Shown: positions 26,415-36,271 of the stretch, piece by piece
Numbering within the stretch: the first letter of the stretch is position 1
Layout: the number at the start of each line of letters is the position of its first letter
Origin: Corallococcus macrosporus
GTDB taxonomy: Bacteria; Myxococcota; Myxococcia; Myxococcales; Myxococcaceae
Direction of reading: 5' to 3'
NCBI RefSeq assembly: GCF_017302985.1
Contig: NZ_JAFIMU010000001.1
Location: forward strand, 32,239 to 96,238
DNA length: 64,000 bases
Made by a program: the position numbers and the translations under genes
The notes under the pieces: generated by a model
What the model saw: the letters and a program-made list of their open reading frames with translations, nothing else
Told to the model about the DNA's origin: nothing
Database searches by the model: none

Positions 26415-28937
26415 GTGTCCCAAGCACGACGGCAGCGGTGGTTCGAGGGCTTCATCCAGGCAGCGATGTCGCGCCCCTGGCAGGTGCTGCTCGCTGTCGC
26501 CCTGGTGACGGCCGCCGCGGGCGTCTTCGCCTCGCGCCTGGAGTTCCGCGGCTCGTTCGTGGAGCTCCTCCCGGAGGGTGCCCCCGAGGTTCGCGATCTG
26601 ACACGCGTGTCAGAGAAGGCGGGCGGGGACGGGTACCTCGTCATCATGGCCAAGGGGGGGACCCCGGAGGCCCTCAAGTCCTACGCCACGGAACTTCAGA
26701 AGCGCCTGGAGGCGCTGCCCACGGTTCGCTACGTCGAGCACCACTATGACGTGGCCTTCTTCCGCCGCCACGGGCTGCTCTTGCTGCCCACGGCGGAGGT
26801 CGCCTCCTTGAGGAAGGACCTGGAGGCCCGCGTCCTCTACGAGAAGGAGCGCGCCAGCCCCCTCTTCGTGGACCTGGGCGCGGAGGAGGCGCCGCCCACC
26901 TTCGAGGCCATCGCGAAGAAGCACACCCCGGACTCCTCGGCGCTGCCGGAGACGCTGGCGAACAAGGAGGGCACCGAGGTCTACCTGATGATCAAGCCGT
27001 CGGGGACGGCGGGGGACCTGGCGTTCGCGCGGGACTTCGTGGCCACGGTGTTCGACGCGGGCCGGAAGCTCGCGGCGGAGAAGTACCCGGGCGTGACGCT
27101 GGAGGCGACGGGCAACTTCCAGAACCGCATCGAAGAGGACGCGGTGATGCGCCGCGACCTGTCCAACGCGGGCATGCTGTCCGCGCTCATCGCCGTGGGG
27201 CTCATCCTGCTGGCCACCCGGCGCATCTCCGCGCTGGCGGTGGTGGGCGTGCCGGTGGTGGTGGGGCTGGTGCTGACGTTCGCGTTCGCGCAGGGCGCCA
27301 TCGGTCACCTCAACATCGTGACGGGCTTCCTCGTCGCCATCCTCATCGGCCTGGGCATCGAGTACGGCGTCCACCTGGCCATGCGCTACTGGGAGGAGCG
27401 CGAGCAGCACGGCGTGAAGGAGGCGCTGACGGCGGCGGTGCGCGGCACCTTCAGCGGGGCGCTCACGTCCGCCTTCACCAACGCGGCGGCGTTCTTCGTG
27501 CTGGTGCTGGCGCAGTTCCACGCCTTCCAGCAGTTCGGCCTGCTCGCGGGCATTGGCGTGCTGATGGCGGTGCTGTCCGCGTACGCGCTGGGCCCGTCGC
27601 TGCTCGCCATCGCGGAGCGGATCCGCCCGTACCGCCGTGACGGCGCTGTCGCGGCCTCCGCGCCCGCCGTGGAGCAGGCCCCGGCTCCGGCTCCCGCGAA
27701 GGAGTGGCGGCGCTGGCCCACGGGCGTCATCGTCGCGGTGGCGCTGTCGGTGGTGGGCTTCGCGGCGTACTCGGTGGGCATCGCGCCCCGGCTGGGCTTC
27801 GAGACCAACCTGCGCAACCTGAAGGGTGACTCGCCGGCGTCGCGGCTGGATGACCACATCACGGAGCAGATCGGCGCGCCGCTCAACCCCGCCATCCTCT
27901 CCGTGGACACGCTGGAGCAGGTGCGCGAGGTGGAGGCCGTCATCGCCCAGGTGAAGGCGAAGAACGGCGCCAACTCCGTGTTCCTTCGCACCGCGTCGCT
28001 GAGCGACCTGGTGCCGTCCGACGTGGCGGGCCACGCGGCGGAGCTGGGCCGCATCCGGACGCTGCTGGACGGGCTGCCGAAGTCCGCCCAGGAGGACCCG
28101 CGCGTGAAGGACCTGCGGGAACTGGTGGACGCGAAGCCCTACGGGCTGGAAGAGCTTCCGGTGGAGGCGCGCCGCCGCTTCGAGGCGCTGGACGGCAAGG
28201 GCATGTTCCTCCTGCTGTTCCCGTCCGTGTCCAACTACGACACGCAGGACCTGAACCGCTGGGCCACGCAGCTGGATGAGGTGGTGGCCGGGGCGAAGGC
28301 GAAGGGCATCGACCTGGCAGTGCTGGACAGCAACCGCATCGCGGCGCGCATCTTCGCGCTGGTGCGCGGGGACGGGCCGTTCATCCTCTGGTCCGCGGCG
28401 GTGGTGGTGTTCCTGGTCATCCTCGCCAGCCTGCGCAGCTTCAAGCGCGCGCTCCTGGTGGCGGGCCCGCTGTTCCTGGGCATGACGTGCCTGGCGGGCG
28501 GCATGTACCTCTTCGACGTCCAGCTCAACTTCATCAACGCGGTGGTGCTGCCCAACCTCCTGGCCATCGCCGTGGACAACTCGGTGCACCTGTTCCACCG
28601 GTACGAGGAAGAGGGCCCCGGGTCGCTGGGCCGGGTCGTGCGCAACACCGGCTTCGCGGCGGTGGTGGCCACCCTGTCCAACGCGGCGGGCTACGGAGCG
28701 CTCCTCGTGGCGAACCACCAGGGCTTGCGCAGCATCGGGCAGATTGCCCTACTTGGGGTGGTGAGCACCTTCCTGGGGACGACGGTGTTCTTTCCAGCCA
28801 TGCTGGCGCTGCTGGAGCGGTGGAAGGGGCGGCGGTCCGCGGTGGCGCCGGAGACGGGCGCGGTGGTGCGGAGCCTCAATCTCGGGGAGGCCGGCGAGCT
28901 GCCGGCCGAGTCGCCGGGGGAGCGCAAATCGGCGTGA
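26415..28937 (+). CDS. RND/MMPL-family lipid or efflux transporter
   Basis: About 840 residues. Two tandem RND halves: an N-terminal helix (WQVLLAVALVTAAAGVFASRL), a periplasmic domain, and a membrane block with the sterol-sensing-like pattern (LNIVTGFLVAILIGLGIEYGVHLAMRYWEER); then a linker, another helix (VIVAVALSVVGFAAYSVGIA), a second periplasmic domain and a second membrane block. This layout resembles HpnN/MMPL-type lipid exporters. GTG 26415 is chosen because GAGGAG lies 6-7 nt upstream. The next gene overlaps by 4 nt (GTGA). Context with SPT and PAP2 genes suggests transport of a lipid, which is an inference. Confidence 0.85.
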   Translation: MSQARRQRWFEGFIQAAMSRPWQVLLAVALVTAAAGVFASRLEFRGSFVELLPEGAPEVRDLTRVSEKAGGDGYLVIMAKGGTPEALKSYATELQKRLEALPTVRYVEHHYDVAFFRRHGLLLLPTAEVASLRKDLEARVLYEKERASPLFVDLGAEEAPPTFEAIAKKHTPDSSALPETLANKEGTEVYLMIKPSGTAGDLAFARDFVATVFDAGRKLAAEKYPGVTLEATGNFQNRIEEDAVMRRDLSNAGMLSALIAVGLILLATRRISALAVVGVPVVVGLVLTFAFAQGAIGHLNIVTGFLVAILIGLGIEYGVHLAMRYWEEREQHGVKEALTAAVRGTFSGALTSAFTNAAAFFVLVLAQFHAFQQFGLLAGIGVLMAVLSAYALGPSLLAIAERIRPYRRDGAVAASAPAVEQAPAPAPAKEWRRWPTGVIVAVALSVVGFAAYSVGIAPRLGFETNLRNLKGDSPASRLDDHITEQIGAPLNPAILSVDTLEQVREVEAVIAQVKAKNGANSVFLRTASLSDLVPSDVAGHAAELGRIRTLLDGLPKSAQEDPRVKDLRELVDAKPYGLEELPVEARRRFEALDGKGMFLLLFPSVSNYDTQDLNRWATQLDEVVAGAKAKGIDLAVLDSNRIAARIFALVRGDGPFILWSAAVVVFLVILASLRSFKRALLVAGPLFLGMTCLAGGMYLFDVQLNFINAVVLPNLLAIAVDNSVHLFHRYEEEGPGSLGRVVRNTGFAAVVATLSNAAGYGALLVANHQGLRSIGQIALLGVVSTFLGTTVFFPAMLALLERWKGRRSAVAPETGAVVRSLNLGEAGELPAESPGERKSA

Positions 28938-29914
28938 GCATCTGGTCATTCAGCGAAGGCCGTGTGCGGCCCGCCGTGGCGTCGTCGGACGAAGCGCTCG
29001 TGCGCTTCCGGCAGGTGGACCTCGTCCTCATGGTGGCCTGCTCGCTGGCCGCCCTGGCGTGCGTGGGCCCGGCCCGGTGGGTGCCCCACTCGGGCCGCAA
29101 CGCGCTCTGCTTCCTCTTCTTCGCCCTGGGCCTGCCGGCCCTGCGCATGCTGGAGGCGCGCTTCCCGCGCCAGCCGCTCATCGCCATCGTGGCGGACTTC
29201 TGGCTCCTGCCGGTGTCGGCGCTGGCGCACGGCTGGCTGGGCCCCATCGTGGATTGGGTCAACCCGCTGGTGAAGGACGCCCAGCTCGTCGCGGTGGATC
29301 AGCGGCTGTTCGGCTTCCAGATCTCGGTGGCGCTGTCGCACGTCATCCCGCCGTGGGCCAACGACATCCTGATGCTCTGCTACTACGGGCACTTCATGTG
29401 GCCGCTGCTCCTGGGCATCTACCTGTACGCCCGGGGCAGGGGGGCCACGCCCGGCTTCGACGAGTACCTGCTGGGGCTGGGCCTGCTCCTGGGCTTCAAC
29501 TACGCGGCGTACTCACTGGTGCCGGCGGTGGGGCCCCGGTACTTCCTCATCGGCGCGTTCGATGGGCCGGCCACCCAGGGGTGGATCCTCACGCCGCTCC
29601 TGGAGTCGATGATGCGCACGCCGGCGTACACCCGGGACTGCTTCCCGTCCGGGCACACCGGGGTGATGCTGGTGGTGCTCATCTACGCGTTCCGGTTCGC
29701 CCGGCGGTTCTTCTGGGTGATGCTCCTGCCCGGCATGGGGCTCATCTTCGCGACGCTGGCGGGGCGGTTCCACTACGCCATCGACCTGGTGTGCGCGGTG
29801 CCCCTGGTGCTGGTGGTGACGGGGCTGGCGCTGGCCCTGTCCCGGGCCGCCCGGCAGCGCGCGGTGGAACAGGGCGCGCGTTCCGTGCCCGTGGACGCTA
29901 TCGTCCGGCCCTGA
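28934..29914 (+). CDS. PAP2/inositol-phosphorylceramide-synthase-like membrane protein
   Basis: A 326-residue integral membrane protein of the PAP2 superfamily. It has about six hydrophobic segments and the catalytic motifs FPSGHTG (phosphatase motif 2) and GRFHYAIDLVC, where the HYxxD pattern is typical of the Aur1/IPC-synthase and sphingomyelin-synthase branch rather than classical phosphatases. It would transfer a phospho-head group to or from a lipid. GTG 28934 overlaps the RND stop by 4 nt (GTGA), so the two are translationally coupled. The neighbouring SPT-like gene makes a sphingolipid head-group role plausible. Confidence 0.8.
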   Translation: MSIWSFSEGRVRPAVASSDEALVRFRQVDLVLMVACSLAALACVGPARWVPHSGRNALCFLFFALGLPALRMLEARFPRQPLIAIVADFWLLPVSALAHGWLGPIVDWVNPLVKDAQLVAVDQRLFGFQISVALSHVIPPWANDILMLCYYGHFMWPLLLGIYLYARGRGATPGFDEYLLGLGLLLGFNYAAYSLVPAVGPRYFLIGAFDGPATQGWILTPLLESMMRTPAYTRDCFPSGHTGVMLVVLIYAFRFARRFFWVMLLPGMGLIFATLAGRFHYAIDLVCAVPLVLVVTGLALALSRAARQRAVEQGARSVPVDAIVRP

Positions 29915-29979
29915 ACCGCCAGCCGGTCGCCCCGGGATCCGGGGAGGACGTGCGCTGGCCTTTTTCAGAGGCCTGACCC

Positions 29980-31179
29980 ATGTCGCCCCGGCCCGTGCTC
30001 GCGCAACGCGTCTCCCGCTTCGGCACCACCGTCTTCTCCGAGTTCAGCGCGCTGGCGCTGAAGCACCAGGCCGTGAACCTGGGGCAGGGCTTCCCGGACT
30101 TCGACGGGCCGGATGCCATCAAGGAAGCCGCCTGGAAGGCCATCCAGGGCGGCGTCAACCAGTACGCCCCCGGCGTGGGCGCGAAGGACCTGCGCAACGC
30201 CATCGCGGAGCACGCGCAGCGCTTCTACGGCCACGCCGTGGACCCCGACACCATGGTCACGGTGACGAGCGGCGCGACGGAGGCCATCCTCGACGTCATC
30301 CTGGGCCTGGTGGACCCCGGCGACGAGGTGGTGGCCTTCGAGCCGTTCTACGACTCGTACGACGCCAACATCGCCTTCGTGGGCGCCACGCCGCGCTACG
30401 TCCCCCTGCGCCCGCCGGACGCGACGCACACCACGTGGTGGTTCGACCGCGACGAGGTGCGCGCCGCCTTCGGTCCGAAGACGCGTCTGCTCATCCTCAA
30501 CTCGCCGCACAACCCCACGGGCAAGGTCTTCACCCGCGAGGAGCTGGAGTTCCTGGGCAACCTCTGCGCCGAGCACGACGTGAAGGTGCTGGCGGATGAA
30601 GTCTACGAGCACATCGTCTTCGCGCCCGCGCGCCACCTCCGCGCCGCCACGGTGCCGGTGCTCGCGGACCGCACGGTGACGGTGAGCAGCGCGGGCAAGT
30701 CCTTCAGCCTGACGGGGTGGAAGATCGGCTGGATCATCGCGCCGCCGCCGCTGAGGGACGCCGTGCAGCGCGCGCACCAGTTCGTCACCTTCGCCACCGC
30801 GTCGCCGTTCCAGGCCGCCATGGCCGTGGCGCTGCGGCTGCCGGACAGCTACTTCCAGGACCTCACGGCGCTCTACACCGCCAAGCGCGAGCGGCTGCTC
30901 ACGGGCCTGCGCGCGGCGGGGCTCCAGGCGTTCTCCCCGGAGGGCAGCTACTTCATCCTCGCGGACGTCACCGGCTACGGCTTCGCGGACGACGTGTCCT
31001 TCTGCCGCCACCTGGTGACGGAGGTGGGCGTGGCGGGCATCCCGCCCAGTGTCTTCTACGGCCCGGAGCACCGGCACCTGGGCCAGCGCTTCGCGCGCTT
31101 CGCCTTCTGCAAGACGGAAGGCGTGCTGGACGAAGCCGTGCGCCGCCTGCGCGAGAAGCTGCCCGCCCTCAAGCGCTGA
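29980..31179 (+). CDS. Fold-type I aminotransferase (kynurenine/methionine aminotransferase-like)
   Basis: A 399-residue PLP enzyme of the class I aminotransferase family. Features: NLGQGFPDFDGP at the N-terminus, LNSPHNPTGKVF, the PLP-lysine motif SSAGKSFSLTGWKIGW and the C-terminal FARFAFCKT. This combination matches the YbdL/kynurenine aminotransferase subgroup. It exchanges an amino group between an aromatic or sulfur amino acid and a 2-oxo acid. It starts 65 nt after the PAP2 gene and ends 13 nt before the methyltransferase, in one rightward run. Confidence 0.85.
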   Translation: MSPRPVLAQRVSRFGTTVFSEFSALALKHQAVNLGQGFPDFDGPDAIKEAAWKAIQGGVNQYAPGVGAKDLRNAIAEHAQRFYGHAVDPDTMVTVTSGATEAILDVILGLVDPGDEVVAFEPFYDSYDANIAFVGATPRYVPLRPPDATHTTWWFDRDEVRAAFGPKTRLLILNSPHNPTGKVFTREELEFLGNLCAEHDVKVLADEVYEHIVFAPARHLRAATVPVLADRTVTVSSAGKSFSLTGWKIGWIIAPPPLRDAVQRAHQFVTFATASPFQAAMAVALRLPDSYFQDLTALYTAKRERLLTGLRAAGLQAFSPEGSYFILADVTGYGFADDVSFCRHLVTEVGVAGIPPSVFYGPEHRHLGQRFARFAFCKTEGVLDEAVRRLREKLPALKR

Positions 31180-31192
31180 GGCGCGCACGGCC

Positions 31193-31915
31193 GTGGGCGA
31201 CGACTTCTTCGGGGAGCTGTACCTGCGCAGCACGCTGCCGTTCCTCTCCGAGGCGGTGACGGCCCGGGAAGTGGAGTACCTGTCCCGGGCGTTCGCGGAC
31301 GTGGAGGGGCCGGTGGTGGACCTGGGCTGCGGCCACGGCCGGCACGCGGCGCGGCTCAACACGCAGGGCGCGCTCGCTGGCAGGGTGGTGGGGCTGGAGC
31401 TGGATCCGCTGTCCCTGCGCCTGCGCCGCCCCGGCTTTCCCGTGGTGCGGGGCGACCTGCGGGCGCTGCCCTTCCAGGACGCGTCCCTGGGGGGCGCATA
31501 CGCCTGGTATTCGACACTCTTCGCCTTCAGCGACGCGGAGCACGTCCAGGTGCTGCGCGAGGTGTCGCGGGTGCTGCGGCCCGGCGGACGGTTGGTGTTC
31601 CAGACGGTTCCGTTCGAGCGGCTGGCCGGAAGTCCGGGCGCGTCGTTCCGCGAGCGGTTACCGGATGGGAGTCTCCTGGAGGAGGAGAGCCGCTTCGACG
31701 CGACGCGTGGCCGCGATGTCGGCCAGCGTCAGCTGACACTTCCGGATGGACGTGTCCTGCGAGCGGCGTACGCGCTTCGTTACTATCCTCTTGCGGAACT
31801 GAAACGGCTGTTGGAAAGCACGGGCTTTTCGGTGGAGTGGGTGCACGGCGGCCTGGAGTCCGGGCCGATGACACCCGAGTCGACCGACCTCATCGTGGGA
31901 GCCGGGCGCGGTTGA
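31193..31915 (+). CDS. Class I SAM-dependent methyltransferase
   Basis: A 240-residue protein with the Rossmann-fold SAM motifs: VVDLGCGHGRHAARL (motif I), VVGLELDPLSLRL (acidic motif II), and LREVSRVLRPGGRLVFQTVPF (post-motif). It resembles the ubiE/COQ5 group, but the substrate is unknown. GTG 31193 lies 13 nt after the aminotransferase stop and is the start nearest the domain. Part of the PAP2/aminotransferase run. Confidence 0.8.
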   Translation: MGDDFFGELYLRSTLPFLSEAVTAREVEYLSRAFADVEGPVVDLGCGHGRHAARLNTQGALAGRVVGLELDPLSLRLRRPGFPVVRGDLRALPFQDASLGGAYAWYSTLFAFSDAEHVQVLREVSRVLRPGGRLVFQTVPFERLAGSPGASFRERLPDGSLLEEESRFDATRGRDVGQRQLTLPDGRVLRAAYALRYYPLAELKRLLESTGFSVEWVHGGLESGPMTPESTDLIVGAGRG

Positions 31916-31934
31916 CCGGCCCGGGACACGTCCA

Positions 31935-32909
31935 GTGGATCCGAAAGAGACATCGCGAACGCGGGTCGGCCTGCTGGGGCAACTGCCCCGCCGGGTCGAC
32001 GTGTACGAGGTCGGCCCCCGCGACGGCCTGCAGAACGAGCTCCGCACGCTGCCCACCCGCGACAAGGCGCGCCTCATCAACGCCCTGGTCGCCGCGGGGG
32101 AGAAGCGCATCGAGGTGACGTCGTTCGTGTCACCCAAGTGGATCCCCCAGCTGGCGGACGCGGAGGAGCTGCTCAAGCTGGTGGGCCGCCGCCCCGGCGT
32201 CGTCTTCTCCGCGCTGGTGCCCAACCTCAAGGGCCTGGAGCGCGCGCAGGCGGCGGGCCTGGAGGAGGCCGCGGTGTTCATCTCCGCGTCGGAAGCCCAC
32301 TCCAAGAAGAACATCAACAAGACCATCGCGGAGGCCCTGGCCGGCGCGAAGGAAGTGACGGCCGCCGCCCGCAAGGCCGGCATGCGCGTGCGGGGCTACC
32401 TGTCCACCGTGTGGGGCTGCCCCTACGAGGGCCACGTCCCGGTGGAGCGCGTGGTGGACATCTGCCGCCAGCTGGTGGACGCGGGCATCTACCAGCTCAG
32501 CCTGGGCGACACGATTGGCGTGGGCACGCCCCGCCAGACGGAGGAAATCCTGGGCGCGCTGCTCCAGCACATGCCGGTGGACACGCTGGCGCTGCATCTG
32601 CACGACACGCGCGGCACCGCGCTGGCCAACGCGCTGGTGGGCCTGTCCGCGGGCGTCACCACGTTCGACGCGAGCATCGGCGGGTTGGGTGGCTGCCCCT
32701 ACGCGCCGGGCGCCGCGGGCAACCTGGCGTCGGAGGACGCGGTGTTCATGCTGCACGGCATGGGCGTGGACACCGGCATCGACCTGGACAAGCTGGTGGA
32801 GGCCGGGGAGATCGCCCAGGAGCTCATCGGCCGGAAGCTCGCGGGGAAGTACCTCCAGGCCGCGCTCGGCGAGCGGGACAAGAAGGCTTCCCGCCGCGCG
32901 CAGACCTGA
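31935..32909 (+). CDS. Hydroxymethylglutaryl-CoA lyase
   Basis: A 324-residue HMG-CoA lyase. Motifs: VYEVGPRDGLQNE (metal-binding Asp), LHLHDTRG, and the signature SIGGLGGCPYAPGAAGN containing the catalytic Cys. It splits HMG-CoA to acetoacetate and acetyl-CoA, the last step of leucine breakdown. GTG 31935 is the start. Related catabolic genes (enoyl-CoA hydratase, carboxylase, acyl-CoA dehydrogenase) follow 2-6 kb downstream, separated by a leftward gene, so they form a locus rather than one operon. Confidence 0.9.
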   Translation: MDPKETSRTRVGLLGQLPRRVDVYEVGPRDGLQNELRTLPTRDKARLINALVAAGEKRIEVTSFVSPKWIPQLADAEELLKLVGRRPGVVFSALVPNLKGLERAQAAGLEEAAVFISASEAHSKKNINKTIAEALAGAKEVTAAARKAGMRVRGYLSTVWGCPYEGHVPVERVVDICRQLVDAGIYQLSLGDTIGVGTPRQTEEILGALLQHMPVDTLALHLHDTRGTALANALVGLSAGVTTFDASIGGLGGCPYAPGAAGNLASEDAVFMLHGMGVDTGIDLDKLVEAGEIAQELIGRKLAGKYLQAALGERDKKASRRAQT

Positions 32910-32923
32910 GCCGTGCCCCTTGC

Positions 32924-32955
32924 CGGGGACCGCGTGTAACGGCTAGCGGTCCCCG
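32924..32955. terminator. Convergent hairpin overlapping the end of the Tim44-like gene
   Basis: A perfect 10-bp stem CGGGGACCGC/GCGGTCCCCG with a 12-nt loop. It has no T-run. One arm forms the last codons of the leftward gene, so the hairpin serves both ends. Confidence 0.4.
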
Positions 32956-34931
32956 AGCATCGCTGTCAGCTGCTCCTCCAGCCCCAGGTGCTGGGCGGCG
33001 ATCTGCAGCATCCGCCGCTCCTTGCGGTCGATGCGGCCGTCCACCAGCGCCATGTCCACGATGTGGCGCAGGAACACCTCCGCCTCCGGGCTGCCGCGCG
33101 GCACCAGGCGCTCGAAGAGCTGGGGCCCGGCGTTGAGCGCCATCTCCACGTTGGCCCACGACACGCTCCAGCGCTCCGCGCACAGCTTGAGCAGGCGGCG
33201 CTCGGCGCTGCTGACCTCGCCGTCCGCGGCGGCGATGGACGCCATCATGTAGAGCAGCCGCTCGCGCTCCTTCACGTCCGTCACCACCCGGTCGCCGTCG
33301 GTGTCGCCACGACCGCCCGCGTCCATGCCCACGGGCGGGGGCGCCATGGTGCCGCGCTCGGCCTGGCGCCGCTGCTGGTAGCGCTCCGCCTGCGCGGTGG
33401 ACCGCCGCGCGTGGTGCACGTTCCAGGACTCGAAGGGGAGGGCGGACGCGAGCACCCAGTCCCGCTCGCCGTTGCCCAGCACCGTGCCGCAGAACTCGCA
33501 GGTGTTGGCCGCGCTGTTCGTCGTGGGCGCATTGCACTGCGGGCAGCGGTCCGTGGACATACCGGTGTCCGTGTTCGTCTTCGCGCCGTGGCGGCGCACC
33601 AGCGTGAAGACCCAGCGCTGCGGCACCGTGGGCAGGCTCGGCGGCTTCTCGTTCACGGGGCCGATCCCCATGCGGGCGCTCCAGCGGATCTCCACCTGGG
33701 CCTCGTCGAAGGACTCCGGGTGCACCTCCAGCGCTCTCACGTCCACCGCGCCCACGGCGCACTCCAGGAAGACGCGGCGGCGGCCCTGCTTCGCCAGCTG
33801 GCCCAGCTCCGCGTCCAGCTTGGTGAGGGCGTCCGCGTTGGCGACCTTGGACAGGCGCTGCGTCTCGTTGCGGCTCTGAGCGTCGATCCACTTCCAGAAC
33901 AGGAGCGACGCGCGGTCCTCCAGCATCTCCAGGTTGAGCGCGGGGTCCGCCTCGCGCGCCTGCATCAGGCCGTCCACCTGCTTGTGGTGGCGCACGTGCT
34001 CCACGCCCTGGGTGATTTCAGAGAGCGTCCAGTCGTAGTTGCCGGAGTTCACCACCGCGTTGCAGAACTCGCAGGTGTTGGACGCGCCGCCCTTGTAGGG
34101 CGCGCCGCAGTTGGGGCACTTGCCCTGGAACAGGTCCTCGCCAATGCGCGTCTGCGCGCCCGGCTTGCGCACGAAGGTCCACACCTCCGTGAACGTCTCC
34201 GGGGCCACCTTGCTGGCGGCGGCCATGGCCTGCGCATCCGTCTGGTTCGCGGGCACGTCCGTGTCGCGGATGCTGGCGCGCACGCGCACGTGGATGCTGT
34301 CGTACCACTGCGTCTGGTGCAGGCCGATGAGCTGTACGTCCAGCACCTTCATGTCCGCGAGCGCGTCCCGCACGCCCTGCGCCTGCATCAGCGCCAGCTG
34401 CACGTTGAAGCGCTGCCACGTCGCGTCCGACAGGAAGGGGCGCACCGGCGTCATGTCCCGGCGGAACCACGACTTCTGCAATTCGATGAAGAGCCAGCGC
34501 ACCTTCTCCAGCGTGGGCTCCAGCTCGAAGGACGGGTCCTTGAGCTTCAGCGCGTTCACCCAGCCCTGCACGTCGCGGCCGGACACCTCCGTGCGCGCCT
34601 CCGCCTCGCGCTGATCCAACGCGCGCCGGGTGGTGGCGTCCGGGTGCAGGTTGCGCTTGTAGAGCCAGTAGAGCCCGCCGCCGATGATGAGCAGGGGAAT
34701 GGTCACCTTCGGATACAGGAAGAGGATCCGGAGGAGGTCGAAGATCAGCCAGAGGGGCAGGCCGTCCCCCCCACCGCCGCCCCCGCCCCGGTCGCGTCCG
34801 GAGGTGTAGTGCTCGCCGCCGCCGCCGCGCGCCAGGGCCACGAGGGGCAGGGCGAGCACGAGCAGGGTGGAGACGGTGAGCAGTCCGGGCAGCCACCGCC
34901 ACGGGCGGTTCGTCGTTGGGCACGAAGACAT
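32943..34931 (-). CDS. Tim44-like, zinc-ribbon and TerB-like membrane protein
   Basis: A 662-residue protein. Residues about 15-35 and 65-95 are hydrophobic, separated by a glycine-rich stretch (GGGGGGGD). The following domain (about 110-270) looks like Tim44/NTF2-fold. A zinc ribbon CPNC...CEFC (about 279-301) is followed by a second beta-rich Tim44-like domain and another ribbon CPQC...CEFC (about 472-494). The C-terminus (about 560-660) is TerB-like ([36 protein letters not shown]). Alternating Tim44-like and zinc-ribbon modules are unusual. The function is unknown; membrane quality control or transport is possible. It is single and leftward, convergent with HMG-CoA lyase. Confidence 0.75.
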   Translation of the reverse strand: MSSCPTTNRPWRWLPGLLTVSTLLVLALPLVALARGGGGEHYTSGRDRGGGGGGGDGLPLWLIFDLLRILFLYPKVTIPLLIIGGGLYWLYKRNLHPDATTRRALDQREAEARTEVSGRDVQGWVNALKLKDPSFELEPTLEKVRWLFIELQKSWFRRDMTPVRPFLSDATWQRFNVQLALMQAQGVRDALADMKVLDVQLIGLHQTQWYDSIHVRVRASIRDTDVPANQTDAQAMAAASKVAPETFTEVWTFVRKPGAQTRIGEDLFQGKCPNCGAPYKGGASNTCEFCNAVVNSGNYDWTLSEITQGVEHVRHHKQVDGLMQAREADPALNLEMLEDRASLLFWKWIDAQSRNETQRLSKVANADALTKLDAELGQLAKQGRRRVFLECAVGAVDVRALEVHPESFDEAQVEIRWSARMGIGPVNEKPPSLPTVPQRWVFTLVRRHGAKTNTDTGMSTDRCPQCNAPTTNSAANTCEFCGTVLGNGERDWVLASALPFESWNVHHARRSTAQAERYQQRRQAERGTMAPPPVGMDAGGRGDTDGDRVVTDVKERERLLYMMASIAAADGEVSSAERRLLKLCAERWSVSWANVEMALNAGPQLFERLVPRGSPEAEVFLRHIVDMALVDGRIDRKERRMLQIAAQHLGLEEQLTAMLGDR

Positions 34932-35032
34932 GGGCGAAATCCTATCCGTTTACGGCTTGCCAGACTGGGGAACAGGTTTCAGGCTGCGCGCCATTCACGC
35001 GGGCCCACCGCGGCCTGTCACGGGGAGCGAAG

Positions 35033-35809
35033 ATGCCTGAGTTCAAGGTCGACGCGCGCGGCGCCATCGAGATCTGGACCATCGACGGCGAGAGCCGCCG
35101 CAACGCCATCAGCCGCGCGATGCACCGGGAGCTGGACGCGCTCGTGGCCCGCGTGTCCTCCGGCCGCGCGGTGCGCGCCGTCATCCTCACCGGCGCGGGC
35201 GACAAGGCCTTCTGCGCGGGCGCGGACCTGAAGGAGCGCACCACCATGTCGGAGGACGAGGTGCGCGCCTTCCTCAACGGCCTGCGCGTCACCCTGCGCG
35301 CCATCGAGAAGAGCGACTGCGTCTTCATCGCCGCCATCAACGGCGCGGCCTTCGGCGGCGGCACGGAGCTGGCCCTGGCGTGCGACCTGCGCATCGCCTC
35401 GCCCGCCACGGAGATGGGCCTCACGGAGGTGAAGCTGGGCATCATCCCCGGCGGCGGCGGCACGCAGCGGCTCTCGCGGCTCATTGGCCCGGGGCGCGCC
35501 AAGGACCTCATCCTCAGCGCCCGGCGCGTGAACGCGGCGGAGGCCTTCAGCATCGGCCTGGTGAACCGGCTGGCCCCGGAAGGGCACCTGCTGGAGGTCG
35601 CCTTCCAACTGGCGGAGGCCGTCGTGGACAACGCCCCCGTGGCCGTGGCCACCGCGAAGCACGCCATCGACGAGGGCACCGGCCTGGAGCTGGATGACGC
35701 GCTGGCGCTGGAGCTCAAGAAGTACGAGGAGGTGCTCAAGACGGAGGACCGGCTGGAAGGGCTCCGCGCCTTCGCGGAGAAGCGTCCCCCTGTCTATAAA
35801 GGCCGCTAG
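35033..35809 (+). CDS. Enoyl-CoA hydratase/isomerase (methylglutaconyl-CoA hydratase-like)
   Basis: A 258-residue crotonase-fold enzyme with both active-site oxyanion-hole regions: FCAGADLKE and [17 protein letters not shown], plus the catalytic Glu in [17 protein letters not shown]. This pattern is typical of 3-methylglutaconyl-CoA hydratase-like members, so the leucine pathway is plausible from context (HMG-CoA lyase, carboxylase and acyl-CoA dehydrogenase nearby), but general enoyl-CoA hydratase is an alternative. ATG 35033 has a GGGGAGCGA site upstream. Confidence 0.85.
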   Translation: MPEFKVDARGAIEIWTIDGESRRNAISRAMHRELDALVARVSSGRAVRAVILTGAGDKAFCAGADLKERTTMSEDEVRAFLNGLRVTLRAIEKSDCVFIAAINGAAFGGGTELALACDLRIASPATEMGLTEVKLGIIPGGGGTQRLSRLIGPGRAKDLILSARRVNAAEAFSIGLVNRLAPEGHLLEVAFQLAEAVVDNAPVAVATAKHAIDEGTGLELDDALALELKKYEEVLKTEDRLEGLRAFAEKRPPVYKGR

Positions 35810-35824
35810 GCCCTTCGAAAGCGA

Positions 35825-35869
35825 CAGGGGCGGCAGGCCCGCGGTTGCCCGCGGACCGTGCTGCCCCTG
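35825..35869. terminator. Large hairpin between convergent genes
   Basis: The outer stem CAGGGGCGGCA pairs with TGCTGCCCCTG (one G-T pair), and inside it CCGCGG pairs with CCGCGG around a 4-nt loop. It lies between the enoyl-CoA hydratase stop and the facing small gene. No T-run. Confidence 0.5.
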
Positions 35870-35890
35870 CCTGCTTCCATCACATCAAGC

Positions 35891-36271
35891 TCAGGCGCTC
35901 GCGGTCTTCTCGCCGCCGATGTTCACGCCCTGCTTGTTGATGTAGCCCATCGCCTTGTCCTTGACGGTGGTGCGCAGCTCCGTGCCGCGGCTCGGGGCCA
36001 TCAGCAGGGCCACGATGCTGCCCGCGGCGGCGCCCAGCAGGAACGCCCCCAGGCCGCCCATCCCCGAGCGCGCCGGCTTGTACGTCGTCAATCCCACATA
36101 GCGCAGCGCGTCGTCCGCGTCGAAGTTGTCCCAGGACTTACGGGCGACCTTGCCCGCCTTGTCCGCGTACTCGGGGAGCTGGTCGAGCAGTTGGTGCGCC
36201 AGGAACTGGCGGTACAGCTTGCTCTTGGCCAAAGCCTTCGCCTGCCACGTCGCCTTCTTCGCTCTGAACAT
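35891..36271 (-). CDS. Small YtxH-like membrane-associated protein
   Basis: A 126-residue protein with a basic helical N-terminal half and a glycine-rich hydrophobic helix (GGLGAFLLGAAAGSIVALLMAP) followed by SRGTELRTTVKDKAMGY, the YtxH-like signature of glycine helix plus 'aPksGxelR'. YtxH-like proteins are general-stress membrane proteins of unknown mechanism. ATG 36271 has an AGGAGGG ribosome site 4-5 nt upstream. It is single, between two rightward catabolic genes. Confidence 0.75.
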   Translation of the reverse strand: MFRAKKATWQAKALAKSKLYRQFLAHQLLDQLPEYADKAGKVARKSWDNFDADDALRYVGLTTYKPARSGMGGLGAFLLGAAAGSIVALLMAPSRGTELRTTVKDKAMGYINKQGVNIGGEKTASA

